The notes: generated by a model from the letters alone, not told the origin. 64,000 nucleotides of DNA from Pseudomonas sp. (GCA_030656145.1 JAUSOF010000030.1:142127-206126), one strand, 5' to 3'; positions 30,658 through 40,379 are shown, counted from the stretch's first letter. Numbers and translations are program-made.

Positions 30658-31587
30658 ATGGCTATCTTAGTTGTTGCAGAACACACCAATGCGGGCCTGG
30701 CGCCTGCCACTCTGAATACTGTTGCTGCGGCTAAAGCTATCGGCGGCGACATTCATGTACTGGTTGTCGGTGCTGGTTGTGGTGCTGCCGCCGAAGCGGC
30801 GGCCAAAGTTGCTGGTGTGGCCAAGGTTCTGGTAGCCGATAACGCTGCATTCGCTTATCAGTTGCCGGAAAACGTCGCGCCGCTGGTTGCCGAACTCGGT
30901 GCTGGCTACAGCCACATCCTGGCTGCTGCCACCAGCAATGGTAAGAACATCCTGCCGCGCGTTGCTGCTGCGTTGGACGTGGATCAGATCTCGGAAATCA
31001 TCGCTGTTGAAAGCTCTGATACGTTCAAGCGTCCGATCTATGCCGGTAACGCCATCGCTACCGTGCAATCTTCCGCTGCCGTGAAAGTCATCACCGTGCG
31101 TGCCACCGGTTTCGATCCGGTTGCCGCCGAAGGTGGTTCCGCTGCGATTGAAGCCGTGGCTGTTGGCGGCGACGCCGGCAAGTCATCGTTCGTCGGTGAA
31201 GAGCTGGCCAAGTCCGATCGTCCGGAACTGACCGCTGCCAAGATTGTCGTTTCCGGCGGTCGCGGTATGCAGAACGGCGACAACTTCAAGCATCTGTACA
31301 CGCTGGCCGACAAACTCGGCGCTGCTGTCGGTGCCTCGCGCGCCGCGGTCGACGCCGGTTTTGTGCCCAATGATATGCAGGTCGGTCAGACCGGCAAGAT
31401 CGTCGCGCCGCAGCTGTACATCGCCGTCGGTATCTCCGGTGCGATTCAGCACCTGGCTGGCATGAAGGATTCCAAGGTGATCGTTGCGATCAACAAGGAT
31501 GAAGACGCGCCGATCTTCCAGGTGGCCGATTACGGCCTGGTGGCGGATCTGTTCGACGCCATTCCGGAGTTCGAGCAGCTGGTGTAA
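30658..31587 (+). CDS. etfA: electron-transfer flavoprotein alpha subunit
   Basis: The 309-residue FAD-carrying alpha subunit of ETF. The C-terminal domain has [25 protein letters not shown], the [30 protein letters not shown] signature and a [20 protein letters not shown] block for FAD binding. It is directly joined to etfB (no gap) and ends before a clear terminator. Electrons pass from EtfAB to the product of etfD. Confidence 0.97.
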   Translation: MAILVVAEHTNAGLAPATLNTVAAAKAIGGDIHVLVVGAGCGAAAEAAAKVAGVAKVLVADNAAFAYQLPENVAPLVAELGAGYSHILAAATSNGKNILPRVAAALDVDQISEIIAVESSDTFKRPIYAGNAIATVQSSAAVKVITVRATGFDPVAAEGGSAAIEAVAVGGDAGKSSFVGEELAKSDRPELTAAKIVVSGGRGMQNGDNFKHLYTLADKLGAAVGASRAAVDAGFVPNDMQVGQTGKIVAPQLYIAVGISGAIQHLAGMKDSKVIVAINKDEDAPIFQVADYGLVADLFDAIPEFEQLV

Positions 31588-31608
31588 GTCAGCTTCCCTT
31601 GCTCCATG

Positions 31609-31634
31609 AAAAACCCGCCTCGAGCGGGTTTTTT
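31609..31634 (+). terminator. rho-independent terminator after etfA
   Basis: CCCGC (31614-31618) and GCGGG (31624-31628), extended by A-T pairs, form the stem; six T follow. The CTCGA loop is short. Confidence 0.88.
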
Positions 31635-31705
31635 ATTGGCTGTGTCCCAATAACGTGTTGCATGGGAGATTCAGGCCTAAGCCCTTTTCGCATAGCTGGC
31701 AACGG

Positions 31706-31781
31706 GTAGGGTGACGCGTGGCCGCCCAGGCCGTGCGCACCAATGCAGGCAACGAACACTGGTGCGCACGGCGCACCCTAC
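31706..31781. repeat. GTAGGGTG-ended inverted-repeat element
   Basis: The 76-base element begins GTAGGGTG and ends CACCCTAC. Inside, CCGTGCGCACCA (31731-31742) and TGGTGCGCACGG (31760-31771) form a perfect 12-bp inverted repeat. A partial copy with the same GTAGGGTG and CCGTGCGCACCA pieces is at 58881-58931, and a decayed one near 27831-27853. It looks like a short non-autonomous mobile repeat. Confidence 0.7.
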
Positions 31782-32082
31782 AGACCCAGACCACCTCAAA
31801 TGCTGTGGCGATAACTGAACGCAACACGCTATTGGTACATAGCCTTTTTATTGGGTGCGCCAGGCATGGCGCTGTTCGGGTCACGGTGGTGGTGAGTCGG
31901 ACGACTTGGAGGTGAGAGCCCTCTACACACCCGGCAAGGGGAAGGGTTGGCTCGAGACACGGGTGTCGTGGGCGACTGCGCATCTCCAGAGCGCCTGCTG
32001 GCAGGAAGCCCGAGGAAAAATGCTGGAGCGACCGGGGCGCCTCGCCGAACAGCAAGCGGATGAGGCGGTGTAGCGGGGTGAG

Positions 32083-32114
32083 GCAGTACCGGAGTTGCTA
32101 AAGTCCGGTACTGC
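32083..32114. repeat. perfect 11-bp inverted repeat
   Basis: GCAGTACCGGA (32083-32093) pairs with TCCGGTACTGC (32104-32114) across a 10-base loop. No T run follows, so a terminator role is unproven. It lies downstream of the weak minus-strand frame at 32145. Confidence 0.6.
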
Positions 32115-32144
32115 ACGAAACGCTACGCCGTAGATCCGACAGGC

Positions 32145-32372
32145 CTAAGCAGAAACGTCGTGGGTAAAGAGCAGCCAGTTGCCCTGGCTGGCAGCGAAGT
32201 CGTGGGTGGCCAGAGTGGTTTGGCCGTTGCTCGGGGCACCATGGTCGTAATGAGTGCTAAGATCGTTGACAGTTACCTGCTTGGCGCCAAGATCGGCCTG
32301 CTGCGCCTTAGTCAGTAGCGCTGCTGGGCAGAGATAAAGAGTGGCCGCGAGGCCGCTGAGCCGTAGTATCAA
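32145..32372 (-). CDS. possible small exported protein (weak call)
   Basis: A 75-codon frame that would start with TTG. Its first 25 residues (ILRLSGLAATLYLCPAALL...) look like a signal peptide and the rest is a short polar tail ending NWLLFTHDVSA. No family is recognised and no good ribosome-binding site precedes the start. It is listed because it is the only frame in this gap with protein-like features. It may equally be non-coding. Confidence 0.3.
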   Translation of the reverse strand: MILRLSGLAATLYLCPAALLTKAQQADLGAKQVTVNDLSTHYDHGAPSNGQTTLATHDFAASQGNWLLFTHDVSA

Positions 32373-32498
32373 GCCTGGAGCCAGTCTTTTTACAGCCTGC
32401 CTTTATCGCGAATTATTATTGCGCCGGTTGTACGCTAACATGCAGTCGGGATTCAGTCGTGTTCGAGAGTCCACCACAAGTTCAGCCGAGAAGCCGTC

Positions 32499-33326
32499 AT
32501 GCTTGAACGAGGTTTTTTGCAATCCATCTTGTTATTTTTGGGCGTGGCGCTGTTGCCAGGCTTGAGTGTTGCCGCCGGTAAATGTGAGCGCCTGGTCGCA
32601 ACTGGCAATCCCGAGTATCCGCCTTATCTATGGCGTGACCCGCAGAATCCACAACAGTTGATTGGCGCCAATGCTGACCTGCTCAAGCATCTGGGCAAAG
32701 AGTTGGATCTGGTGATCGATGTTATTTATACCGGGCCTTGGTCGCGCGCCCAAGACGAGGTACGCACGGGGCGGGTCGACCTGATTGCGGGTGCTTTTCT
32801 TACCTTGCCGCGCCTGGAAACCATGGACTATGTGCATCCGGCGTTTTTCTTTACTCCTAGCGTGGTCTGGGTGCGTAAAGGTGCAGAGTTTCCCTATGCC
32901 AGTTGGGCCGACCTGCATGGCCGCACAGGTGGCACATTAGTGAATAACAGCTTCGGTCAACAGTTCGATACTTATGCCAAGGCCAATCTGAGGCTGGAGA
33001 GTGTGCCCAGTTTGTCTCAGGCATTTCAGAAGCTGTTGTTGGGGCGTACCGACTATGTTGTTTATGAGCGCTTCCCCGGCCTGGCGCTGGCCGAAACGCT
33101 GAGCATGGAAGATGACCTGCTGGTGCTGGACCCGCCTGTTTCCAGCGAGGGTTTGTACCTGACCCTGTCGCATAACTCTGCATGCAACGATCCCTGGCTG
33201 CGCGGACAATTGGCGAAGAAGATGACAGAATCCGTCGCTGCCGGTCTGCCGGAAGTCTTGCTGCAGAACAATCTACTGCTGTGGAAAGAACAGCGTGTGC
33301 AACCTGCAAGCGTCCCGAATCCGTAG
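32499..33326 (+). CDS. periplasmic solute-binding protein (SBP_bac_3-like)
   Basis: A 275-residue exported protein of the amino-acid-type periplasmic binding fold. A signal peptide covers about residues 1-25 (cleavage after LSVAA). GNPEYPPYLWRDP opens the mature domain and GRVDLIAGAFLTLPRLETMDYVHPAFFFTPSVVWVRKG is the lobe typical of SBP_bac_3. No ABC permease is adjacent, so it may be an orphan sensor or transport subunit. It overlaps the start of the transcript for the two lipoprotein genes, whose first start lies 11 bases on. Confidence 0.78.
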   Translation: MLERGFLQSILLFLGVALLPGLSVAAGKCERLVATGNPEYPPYLWRDPQNPQQLIGANADLLKHLGKELDLVIDVIYTGPWSRAQDEVRTGRVDLIAGAFLTLPRLETMDYVHPAFFFTPSVVWVRKGAEFPYASWADLHGRTGGTLVNNSFGQQFDTYAKANLRLESVPSLSQAFQKLLLGRTDYVVYERFPGLALAETLSMEDDLLVLDPPVSSEGLYLTLSHNSACNDPWLRGQLAKKMTESVAAGLPEVLLQNNLLLWKEQRVQPASVPNP

Positions 33327-33336
33327 GAAATTCTTT

Positions 33337-33687
33337 GTGATTAATCGTTTTTCATGTGCAGCAATGGTCTTGCTGGGTTTGCTCGGCTGCGCCAGCGACC
33401 CGGCACCCGTCGAGCAATTGCGGCTCACTGAGCAAGCTTTGGCGCAAGCCAAGGCTGTGGGCGCCGATGATCAGGTGGCTGAGCTGGTGATGGCTGAGGA
33501 CAAGTTGCTGCACGCTCAGTCTGCCATGCAGCATGATGCCTTCAAGGAGGCGCGGGTGCTTGCCGAGCAGGCCGAACTGGATGCTCGTCTCGCGCAAGCG
33601 CAGGTATTGACGCAGAAAAGCCAGGACCAGCTGGACGAACTGAATAACCGGATAAGTCGCCTGCGCAAGCAGCTGGGAGGGCTTTGA
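33337..33687 (+). CDS. DUF4398-type lipoprotein
   Basis: A 116-residue lipoprotein. The signal VINRFSCAAMVLLGLLGC ends in a lipobox (Cys18). The mature part is almost wholly helical: repeated Ala/Glu/Gln segments (AVGADDQVAELVMAEDKL, EQAELDARLAQAQVL) and a coiled coil at the end, which fits DUF4398. The GTG at 33337 follows an AGGA ribosome-binding site; a longer frame from 33295 overlaps the upstream gene. It overlaps the next gene by one base. The function is unknown. Confidence 0.7.
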   Translation: MINRFSCAAMVLLGLLGCASDPAPVEQLRLTEQALAQAKAVGADDQVAELVMAEDKLLHAQSAMQHDAFKEARVLAEQAELDARLAQAQVLTQKSQDQLDELNNRISRLRKQLGGL

Positions 33688-34499
33688 TGGGTGCTTTAAT
33701 TCAGTTGCTCGGTAGTTCCCTGTTGGTTTTGTTGCTGAGTGGTTGCGTTGGTTCGTCGCAGCAGGCCAGCCGTCAGGCGCTCGATGCAGCCCACGACAGC
33801 TTCCAGGCGGTAAAAGAGAGCGCGGATGTGCTGCGCAGCGCACCCAAAGATGTGATTCGTGCGGGCGAATCCCTGGCCCGTGCAGACCGCTTATCCAACT
33901 ATTGGGGCAGTGCGGATGACGTTAACCATTACGCCTACCTCAGCCAGCGCTACAGTGACATCGCTAGGCAAAATAGTGCCTTGAGTCTGAATCAGGAGCG
34001 TGCGGCCAAGCTCGAGTTGGAGCGCCAGCGCCTACAGCTGGCTCTGCGTGAAGCCAAGTTGCTCAGTGTGCAGGAGCAGAGCAACTGGTTGGAGCAGATG
34101 GTTAGCCTGGTAACCAGTGAGACTGAGCGCGGCTTGGTAATGACTCTTGGCGATGTGCTGTTCGATGCAGGGCAGGCCAATTTGAAGGCCTCGGCCAATC
34201 GAACAGTTTTAAAGCTGGTGCAGTTCCTGCAACTGAACCCGCGCCGGGTAGTGCGTGTTGAAGGCTATACCGACAGCCGTGGCGATAAACTGGAAAATCT
34301 CGAGTTGTCTCGAAAGCGTGCGCAGACAGTTGCCGACGTATTGGTTGATCTGGGCATCGACAGCAAGCGTATCGAGGTACAGGGCCATGGCGAGAGCTTC
34401 CCGGTCGCAGAGAATGCGTCGGTCAGGGGGCGTGCGCAAAACCGTCGGGTCGAGATTGTATTCTCAGACGAGCAGGGGCGTCTGGGCGCTCTCCGCTGA
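33687..34499 (+). CDS. OmpA-family lipoprotein with DUF4398-like N-terminus
   Basis: A 270-residue envelope lipoprotein. A signal with lipobox LLSGC (Cys20) is followed by a helical DUF4398-like region (about 30-140) and a C-terminal OmpA peptidoglycan-binding domain: GDVLFDAGQANLKASA, EGYTDSRGDKLENLELSRKRAQ and GRAQNRRVEIVF. It should tether the outer membrane to the cell wall. The ATG shares one base with the stop of the preceding lipoprotein gene, so the two probably work together; a TTG three bases earlier is less likely. Confidence 0.85.
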   Translation: MGALIQLLGSSLLVLLLSGCVGSSQQASRQALDAAHDSFQAVKESADVLRSAPKDVIRAGESLARADRLSNYWGSADDVNHYAYLSQRYSDIARQNSALSLNQERAAKLELERQRLQLALREAKLLSVQEQSNWLEQMVSLVTSETERGLVMTLGDVLFDAGQANLKASANRTVLKLVQFLQLNPRRVVRVEGYTDSRGDKLENLELSRKRAQTVADVLVDLGIDSKRIEVQGHGESFPVAENASVRGRAQNRRVEIVFSDEQGRLGALR

Positions 34500-34560
34500 C
34501 TCAGCGGTTTGGCAAAGTCCAGCTTTGCAGGTCCGTTGTGGCTGGGGTGCTGTGATAGTG

Positions 34561-34577
34561 CCCTGGAATTTCCAGGG
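34561..34577. repeat. 17-base palindrome between convergent genes
   Basis: CCCTGGAA-T-TTCCAGGG is a perfect 8-bp inverted repeat with a single central base. It lies in the 137-base gap between the OmpA-type gene and the DUF4124 gene and may help separate their transcripts; no T run follows. Confidence 0.5.
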
Positions 34578-34636
34578 TGCGCGCCGTGTGGTTGGCAGGG
34601 CGTCGCGTAAAGCGCTGGTTCGCTGAGTAAGGTGTC

Positions 34637-35128
34637 TTAGCGCTTGCCTTTGACGCAGCCGGCTTCATCGAAGCTGACCTGGCGACTGTTGCCCTTCGGG
34701 TCGCGGTAGTGATAGCGCGTTTGGCCATTCTGGCTGCTGATTTTATCCGGTGTACCCAGGCTGTTCTCCACATCCCTGCGGCTCATGCCACTGCGTATCT
34801 GTTGCTTGATCATGGCCGTGCGGCGCTCGCTGCCGGTAATCAGGTTGCCGCAGCCATCCTGCGTTTCACCAACTATGACCAGCTCGCGGGTCTTTGCTGC
34901 GGCCTTGCCGTCAGAGGATTTGGCTGGCTTGGCCAGTGGTGTGGGGTTGCTGCTGCCTGGTGTGGGGTTGTAGGCATCCTGGATATATTGCACCTGCTCA
35001 GCGGGGCAGCCTTGCAGGGTGAACGTGATGTGGCCATTGGCGTCTTCGCACCGAAACACGCTTGAGGCCAGCAGTGAGGTTGGGCTGAGTAGGATGGCGC
35101 AGAAGGCTGCGCGGCGCAGTCCATGCAT
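34637..35128 (-). CDS. DUF4124 domain-containing exported protein
   Basis: A 163-residue exported protein. A signal peptide (about residues 1-22, ending LLASS) precedes a DUF4124 region, VFRCEDANGHITFTLQGCP, with two cysteines. The C-terminal part, IRSGMSRRDVENSLGTPDKISSQNGQTRYHYRD, looks like an SmpA/OmlA-like repeat. The start is set at MHGLRRAAFCAILL with GAGGACGTCACT upstream on the same strand. DUF4124 has no assigned activity. Confidence 0.72.
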   Translation of the reverse strand: MHGLRRAAFCAILLSPTSLLASSVFRCEDANGHITFTLQGCPAEQVQYIQDAYNPTPGSSNPTPLAKPAKSSDGKAAAKTRELVIVGETQDGCGNLITGSERRTAMIKQQIRSGMSRRDVENSLGTPDKISSQNGQTRYHYRDPKGNSRQVSFDEAGCVKGKR

Positions 35129-35444
35129 AGTGACGTCCTCCTTGACGGTCGTGTCCAAAGCCTAGTCGATGAGTCTGGCTTTGCCAGTGGTGTCTTGTGC
35201 GGCGTATTCAGCGTCGCAGCTACGGAGTTTTAGCAAAGGCTATGTCCCTGCTATCTGTTGCTCATCCCCCGGCCGCTCGTAAAAAGCGCTCTGCCTTATG
35301 CAATGTAGCAGGGGCAAAGCCTTAAAAAATACTCAGGTTTGTGTTGCAACAGCTTGTTCTAGACTGCTTTTTGTAACGTGCAAAGCCATCGGGCGGTGTT
35401 ATCATTTTGCTCGTCAGCCCCGCCGGGGCTTGTGGATTACCACC

Positions 35445-35504
35445 ATGGACTTACCCAGTAGTTACTCTGATTTTCAATTGAGCAATCGTATATTGATTGA
35501 TTAG
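35445..35504 (+). CDS. possible 19-codon leader peptide upstream of mgtE
   Basis: A short open frame MDLPSSYSDFQLSNRILID followed by TAG ends 40 bases before the mgtE ATG. It starts 14 bases after a perfect hairpin AGCCCC-GCC-GGGGCT (35417-35431). Small leader peptides regulate other Mg2+ transporters (mgtA/mgtL in enterics). A weak ribosome-binding site makes translation uncertain, and this one is not proline-rich. Listed as a candidate only. Confidence 0.3.
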   Translation: MDLPSSYSDFQLSNRILID

Positions 35505-35544
35505 CCCTCTTTGGCGTGCGCTGCTGCTGGGGGTGGAGCGTGCC

Positions 35545-36987
35545 ATGACTGAAGTAGAAGCCAAAAAGCCGCAAGAAAGCCTGCAGGATCGCCTTGCCCA
35601 AGTGGTCGAGCTGTTGCATCGACATAAACTGGTCGAAGGCCTGACCCATCGTCAGGAAGGCCCACATCATCACCGGGTTGAAAACCTGGTGCACCGGCAG
35701 AATCTGGTCGAGCTGCAGCGCAAGCTCGATGAGCTGCACTCCGCCGACGTTGCCCATATCCTCGAAGCACTGCCGCTGGACGAGCGGCTGACGATCTGGC
35801 AGCTGGTCAAGGCCGAGCGCGACGGCGACATCCTTCTTGAAGTGTCCGATTCGGTTCGCGAAACCCTGCTTGCCGACATGGATGACCATGAGATTCTTGC
35901 GGCGGCCAGGGAAATGGACGCCGACGAGTTGGCGGACCTGGCCTCCGAGCTGCCACGTGATGTCGTTCATGAGCTGATGGAAAGCCTCGATGCGCAGCAG
36001 CGTGAGCGAGTGCGTTCGGCGCTGTCTTATGAGGAAGAGCAGGTCGGCGCACTGATGGACTTCGAGATGGTCACCATCCGTGAGGACGTCAGCCTGGAAG
36101 TGGTTTTGCGTTACCTGCGGCGACTGAAGGAGTTGCCGGGACATACCGACAAGTTGTTTGTGGTCGACTATGACGGCGTGCTCAAAGGGGTGCTGCCGGT
36201 CAAGCGTTTGCTGGTCAACGATCCAGACAAGCTGGTCAGCGAGGTGATGGCGACCGATCCGGTGAGCTTTCATCCAGACGAAGATGCCTATGAAGCTGCC
36301 CAGGCCTTCGAGCGTTACGATCTGATCTCAACGCCAGTAGTCGACAAGAATGGCAAATTGATTGGCCGCCTGACTATCGATGAGATGGTCGACTTGATCC
36401 GTGAGGAGAGCGAGAGCGAAGTTCTCAATATGGCGGGTCTACGCGAGGAGGAAGATATTTTCGCCTCGGTGTGGAAGTCGCTGCGCAACCGCTGGGCCTG
36501 GCTGGCGATCAATCTGGTCACAGCCTTTATAGCCTCGCGGGTGATCGGTTTGTTTGAGGGCTCCATCGAGAAGCTGGTGGCGTTGGCTGCCTTGATGCCG
36601 ATCGTTGCCGGCATCGGCGGCAATTCGGGCAACCAAACCATCACCATGATCGTGCGCGCCATGGCGCTGGATCAGGTCAGCACAGGTAACACTGTGCGGC
36701 TGATTCGCAAGGAGCTGAGTGTTGCCCTGGTCAATGGCCTTGTATGGGGCGGGGTGATTGGGGTGGTGGCTTATATGCTCTACGACAGTTGGTCGCTGGG
36801 TGTGGTGATGACCGCAGCCATGACTCTCAACCTGTTGGTTGCAGCATTGATGGGTGTGCTTATTCCAATGACTCTGGTGCGCATGGGGCGGGATCCGGCG
36901 ATGGGGGCCAGCGTGATGATTACGGCGGTGACCGATAGTGGCGGTTTCTTCATCTTTTTGGGAATGGCTTCGTTGTTTCTGCTGTAG
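35545..36987 (+). CDS. mgtE: magnesium transporter MgtE
   Basis: A 480-residue Mg2+ channel. An N-terminal helical domain (about residues 20-150) with MDDHEILAAAREMDADELADLASELP is followed by two CBS domains (about 150-280) and a transmembrane domain of five helices (about 300-480). The MPIVAGIGGNSGNQT pore segment and AVTDSGGFFIFLGMASL are present. In MgtE proteins the cytosolic domains sense Mg2+ and gate the pore. The ATG at 35545 follows GGGGTGGAG and gives the usual length; an ATT-type start at 35497 is rejected. Confidence 0.93.
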   Translation: MTEVEAKKPQESLQDRLAQVVELLHRHKLVEGLTHRQEGPHHHRVENLVHRQNLVELQRKLDELHSADVAHILEALPLDERLTIWQLVKAERDGDILLEVSDSVRETLLADMDDHEILAAAREMDADELADLASELPRDVVHELMESLDAQQRERVRSALSYEEEQVGALMDFEMVTIREDVSLEVVLRYLRRLKELPGHTDKLFVVDYDGVLKGVLPVKRLLVNDPDKLVSEVMATDPVSFHPDEDAYEAAQAFERYDLISTPVVDKNGKLIGRLTIDEMVDLIREESESEVLNMAGLREEEDIFASVWKSLRNRWAWLAINLVTAFIASRVIGLFEGSIEKLVALAALMPIVAGIGGNSGNQTITMIVRAMALDQVSTGNTVRLIRKELSVALVNGLVWGGVIGVVAYMLYDSWSLGVVMTAAMTLNLLVAALMGVLIPMTLVRMGRDPAMGASVMITAVTDSGGFFIFLGMASLFLL

Positions 36988-37173
36988 TGAGAGCGTGACA
37001 TTTATAGGGTTGGAGCTGGCGCCTTTTCGACATAATTTGTCGCTAAGTGCTGTCTGGGGTTTGCTTCAAACGCCCGTTTCAAGCTAAGGTGCGCCAGCTT
37101 TGCCCGGGGCCTTTCTCGGGCGCTCCTATCAATAATGAATGCAGCCCTAATGCTGCTGTAAAAAGGAGTCAAG

Positions 37174-37425
37174 ATGACCTCCAATCAACTCCTGCTTGAG
37201 GGTGTTGAGCTCATGCTTTTCGGCTTGGGCTTTGTGTTTCTCTTCCTGATTCTGTTGGTAGTGGCGATCCGCGTTATGTCGCGGTTGATCGAGCTGTTCG
37301 CCCCTCATACGCCCGTACCCGTAGCTACGCAATCATCCGCCAGGCCTGCTGTTCAGCAGCCTGATGGTGATGTGCTGGCCGCTATTCAATCCGCTATCAA
37401 TCAGCACCGCGCTCGCCGCGGTTGA
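37174..37425 (+). CDS. oadG: oxaloacetate decarboxylase gamma chain (OadG family)
   Basis: An 83-residue small membrane subunit with one membrane helix (about residues 14-36, [20 protein letters not shown]) and a Pro/Gln-rich tail. This matches OadG, which helps assemble the decarboxylase and binds zinc. An AAAAGGAG ribosome-binding site precedes the ATG. It is 25 bases upstream of oadA and the order gamma-alpha-beta is the usual one. Confidence 0.85.
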   Translation: MTSNQLLLEGVELMLFGLGFVFLFLILLVVAIRVMSRLIELFAPHTPVPVATQSSARPAVQQPDGDVLAAIQSAINQHRARRG

Positions 37426-37450
37426 GTCAGGTTCGAAAGGGAGCACCTGT

Positions 37451-39232
37451 ATGACTGCCGTTAAACAAGCACTCGGAATCACCGATGTGGTTCTGCGCGA
37501 TGCTCACCAGTCGATTCTGGCCACTCGAGTACGCCTCGAAGATATGTTGCCGATCGCGCCGAAGCTCGATCAGGTTGGCTTCTGGTCCGTGGAGTCCTGG
37601 GGTGGTGCTACTTTCGATGCTTGCATCCGCTACCTGGGTGAAGACCCGTGGCACCGCATCCGCGAATTGAAAAAAGCCATGCCCAATACCCGCCAGCAGA
37701 TGTTGCTGCGTGGACAAAATCTTCTGGGCTACCGGCATTACGCCGATGACGTGGTGGAGAAGTTCGTCGAGCGTGCGGCTTTCAACGGCGTTGATGTGTT
37801 CCGCGTGTTTGACGCGATGAACGACCCGCGCAACCTGCAGACCGCGCTCAGGGCAGTCAAAGAGCAGGGCAAGCATGCCCAGGGCACCATTTCCTACACC
37901 ACCAGTCCGGTGCATACCCTGGAAATGTGGGTTGATCTGGCCAAGCAGATCGAGGACATGGGCGCCGATTCGGTGGCGATCAAGGACATGGCCGGTATTC
38001 TCAATCCGTACATTGCCTTTGAGCTGGTGACGCGCCTCAAGGCGACCCTGTCGATTCCGATTCATATGCAGTGCCACGCCACGGCCGGGCTGTCGACCGC
38101 AGCCATCGTCAAGGCGGTGGAAGCCGGTATCGACAACGTCGACACGGCGATTTCGTCACTGTCGATGACCTATGGCCATTCGCCGACCGAGTCGGTAGTG
38201 GCAATCTTCCAGGGTTCCGAGCGCGACACGGGCTTGAATCTGGAGCTGCTCGAAGAAATCGCGGCCTACTTCCGTGAAGTTCGTAAGAAGTATGCCAAGT
38301 TCGAAGGCACCCTCAAGGGCGTCGACTCGCGCATCCTGGTTGCCCAGGTGCCAGGCGGCATGCTGACCAATATGGAGAGCCAGCTGAAAGAGCAGGGCGC
38401 CCAGGACAAGTTCGATGAAGTGTTGGCCGAGATCCCGCGGGTGCGCGAGGACTTGGGCTTTATCCCGCTAGTGACGCCGACTTCGCAGATTGTTGGCACC
38501 CAGGCGGTGATCAACGTATTGACTGGCGAGCGTTACAAGTCGATCACCAAGGAAACCGCGGGCGTGTTGAAGGGTGAATACGGCGCAGCGCCGGCACCGT
38601 TCAATAAAGAGCTGCAAGCGCGGGTTCTGGATGGCGCCGAAGCGATCACCTGTCGCCCGGCGGACATGCTTACTGCGGAAATGGACAAGCTGACTGCCGA
38701 GCTCAAGGGCATTGCCAAAGAGAAAGGCATCAAGCTGGCCAGCGACGAAATTGACGACGTGCTGACCTATGCACTGTTTCCGCAGATCGGCCTGAAGTTT
38801 CTGGAGAATCGCGGTAACCCGGCGGCCTTCGAGCCGGCACCAACGGGTAACGAACTGCCTGCGCGTGAAGCCGGCAAACCCGAGGTCTACACCGTTGAAG
38901 TCAACGGCAAGTCCTTCGTGGTGCAGGTCAACGAGGGTGGCGATATCGACGGCATCAAGCCGCTCGCTGGCGCCTCTGCAGGTGCCACGCCTGCTACCGC
39001 CGCGTTGCCGGTGGGTGGTGGTGAGTCGCAAAACGCTCCGCTGGCAGGCAACATTTTCAAGGTGCTGGTGCAGCCCGGGCAGGCGGTCGAAGATGGCCAA
39101 CTGCTGATCATTCTTGAGGCCATGAAGATGGAAACCGAGATTCGCGCATTCAAGGCGGGTGTTATCGGTGCGGTTAATATCAAGGTCGGCGATGCAGTGG
39201 CGGTGGGCGACAGCCTGCTGACCATCGGCTAA
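37451..39232 (+). CDS. oadA: oxaloacetate decarboxylase alpha chain (biotin carboxyl-carrier type)
   Basis: A 593-residue subunit with an N-terminal carboxyltransferase domain (about residues 5-280; [11 protein letters not shown] and [10 protein letters not shown] hold the metal and substrate sites), a middle conserved domain, and a C-terminal biotinyl domain with K559 in EAMKMETE. The same fold serves as pyruvate carboxylase subunit B in Pseudomonas, but the membrane partners OadG and OadB next to it point to the Na+-pumping decarboxylase. The start matches [18 protein letters not shown]; a longer frame overlaps oadG. Confidence 0.93.
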   Translation: MTAVKQALGITDVVLRDAHQSILATRVRLEDMLPIAPKLDQVGFWSVESWGGATFDACIRYLGEDPWHRIRELKKAMPNTRQQMLLRGQNLLGYRHYADDVVEKFVERAAFNGVDVFRVFDAMNDPRNLQTALRAVKEQGKHAQGTISYTTSPVHTLEMWVDLAKQIEDMGADSVAIKDMAGILNPYIAFELVTRLKATLSIPIHMQCHATAGLSTAAIVKAVEAGIDNVDTAISSLSMTYGHSPTESVVAIFQGSERDTGLNLELLEEIAAYFREVRKKYAKFEGTLKGVDSRILVAQVPGGMLTNMESQLKEQGAQDKFDEVLAEIPRVREDLGFIPLVTPTSQIVGTQAVINVLTGERYKSITKETAGVLKGEYGAAPAPFNKELQARVLDGAEAITCRPADMLTAEMDKLTAELKGIAKEKGIKLASDEIDDVLTYALFPQIGLKFLENRGNPAAFEPAPTGNELPAREAGKPEVYTVEVNGKSFVVQVNEGGDIDGIKPLAGASAGATPATAALPVGGGESQNAPLAGNIFKVLVQPGQAVEDGQLLIILEAMKMETEIRAFKAGVIGAVNIKVGDAVAVGDSLLTIG

Positions 39233-39242
39233 GGGGCTAATC

Positions 39243-40379
39243 ATGGATAAGCTCCTCAAGCTGTGGCAGAGCACGGGTCTTTATCATGTAGAGCCCGGTC
39301 AGATTTTTATGATCGCGATCTGCCTGTTACTGATTTATGTGGCGATCAAGAAAGGCTTCGAGCCGCTGCTGTTGATTCCGATTGGTTTTGGCGGCCTGCT
39401 GGCTAATATCCCTGTGGCCAATATGGGCGAGGGTGCGGGCTTTCTGCATATGATCTATGAGGTTGGCCTGCCCACCAGCGTGTTCCCGCTGCTGATTTTC
39501 CTGGGTGTGGGGGCAATGACCGACTTCGGGCCGATGCTGGCTAATCCCAAGACCCTGCTGTTGGGTGCCGCGGCGCAGTTCGGTATCTTCGGTACCCTGC
39601 TCGGTGCACTGGCCCTGACTTCGCTGGGTATTCCCGGGTTGGAGTTCACCCTGCAGGAAGCGGCCTCGATCGCCATCATCGGCGGTGCCGATGGTCCGAC
39701 CTCGATCTTCGTTACCTCCAAGCTTGCGCCGCACCTGCTCGGGCCAATTGCCGTGGCGGCCTATGCCTATATGGCATTGGTGCCATTGCTGCAGCCGCCG
39801 ATCATGCGGGCGCTGACCACCAAGGACGAGCGTGCAATTGTCATGCAGCAATTGCGTCCAGTTGGGCAGACCGAGAAGATCATCTTCCCGCTGGTACTGT
39901 GCCTGTTGGTAGGCGTACTGCTGCCGGATGCGGCGCCGTTGGTAGGTCTGTTCGCCCTTGGTAACCTGCTGCGTGAAGCGGGTGTAGTTGAGCGACTGGC
40001 CGATACGTCGCGCAACGCGCTGATCAACATCGTCACCATCTTCCTCGGCCTGGCCGTGGGTTCGAAGCTGTCGGCCGATGCCTTCCTGCAGATCAAGACC
40101 CTGGCGATCCTGCTGCTGGGCATGGTGGCGTTCTGTGCGGGTACAGCGGCTGGTGTGTTAATGGCCAAGTTGATGAATGTGTTCTGTACGCACAAGGTCA
40201 ACCCATTGATCGGTTCGGCCGGCGTATCGGCGGTGCCAATGGCGGCGCGGGTATCGAACAAAGTTGGTCTGGAGGCTAACCCGCAGAACTTCCTGTTGAT
40301 GCACGCCATGGGTCCCAACGTGGCTGGGGTTATCGGTTCGGCGGTAGCGGCAGGGGTGTTGCTCAACTTTGTCGGGTAA
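39243..40379 (+). CDS. oadB: Na+-translocating oxaloacetate decarboxylase beta chain
   Basis: A 378-residue integral membrane subunit that couples decarboxylation of carboxybiotin to Na+ export. Blocks [44 protein letters not shown] and [23 protein letters not shown] are typical of OadB. About nine to eleven hydrophobic segments are visible. It follows oadA by 10 bases and ends before a strong terminator. The Na+ gradient it makes could support the Na+-dependent transporters encoded later in the window. Confidence 0.93.
   Translation: MDKLLKLWQSTGLYHVEPGQIFMIAICLLLIYVAIKKGFEPLLLIPIGFGGLLANIPVANMGEGAGFLHMIYEVGLPTSVFPLLIFLGVGAMTDFGPMLANPKTLLLGAAAQFGIFGTLLGALALTSLGIPGLEFTLQEAASIAIIGGADGPTSIFVTSKLAPHLLGPIAVAAYAYMALVPLLQPPIMRALTTKDERAIVMQQLRPVGQTEKIIFPLVLCLLVGVLLPDAAPLVGLFALGNLLREAGVVERLADTSRNALINIVTIFLGLAVGSKLSADAFLQIKTLAILLLGMVAFCAGTAAGVLMAKLMNVFCTHKVNPLIGSAGVSAVPMAARVSNKVGLEANPQNFLLMHAMGPNVAGVIGSAVAAGVLLNFVG

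Larger units (their letters stand above)
31635..32498. other. 864-base region with repeats and at most one weak gene
   Basis: Apart from one doubtful small minus-strand frame (32145-32372), no gene is supported. It contains a 76-base inverted-repeat element (31706-31781) and a second hairpin (32083-32114). Overlapping frames around 31633-32116 are short, mutually exclusive and low in recognisable features. The region sits at the point where the order departs from P. aeruginosa. Confidence 0.6.

Noticed and set aside
31633..32116. Overlapping short frames in the gap after etfA
   Set aside because: They overlap each other and repeat elements, lack ribosome-binding sites and recognisable domains.
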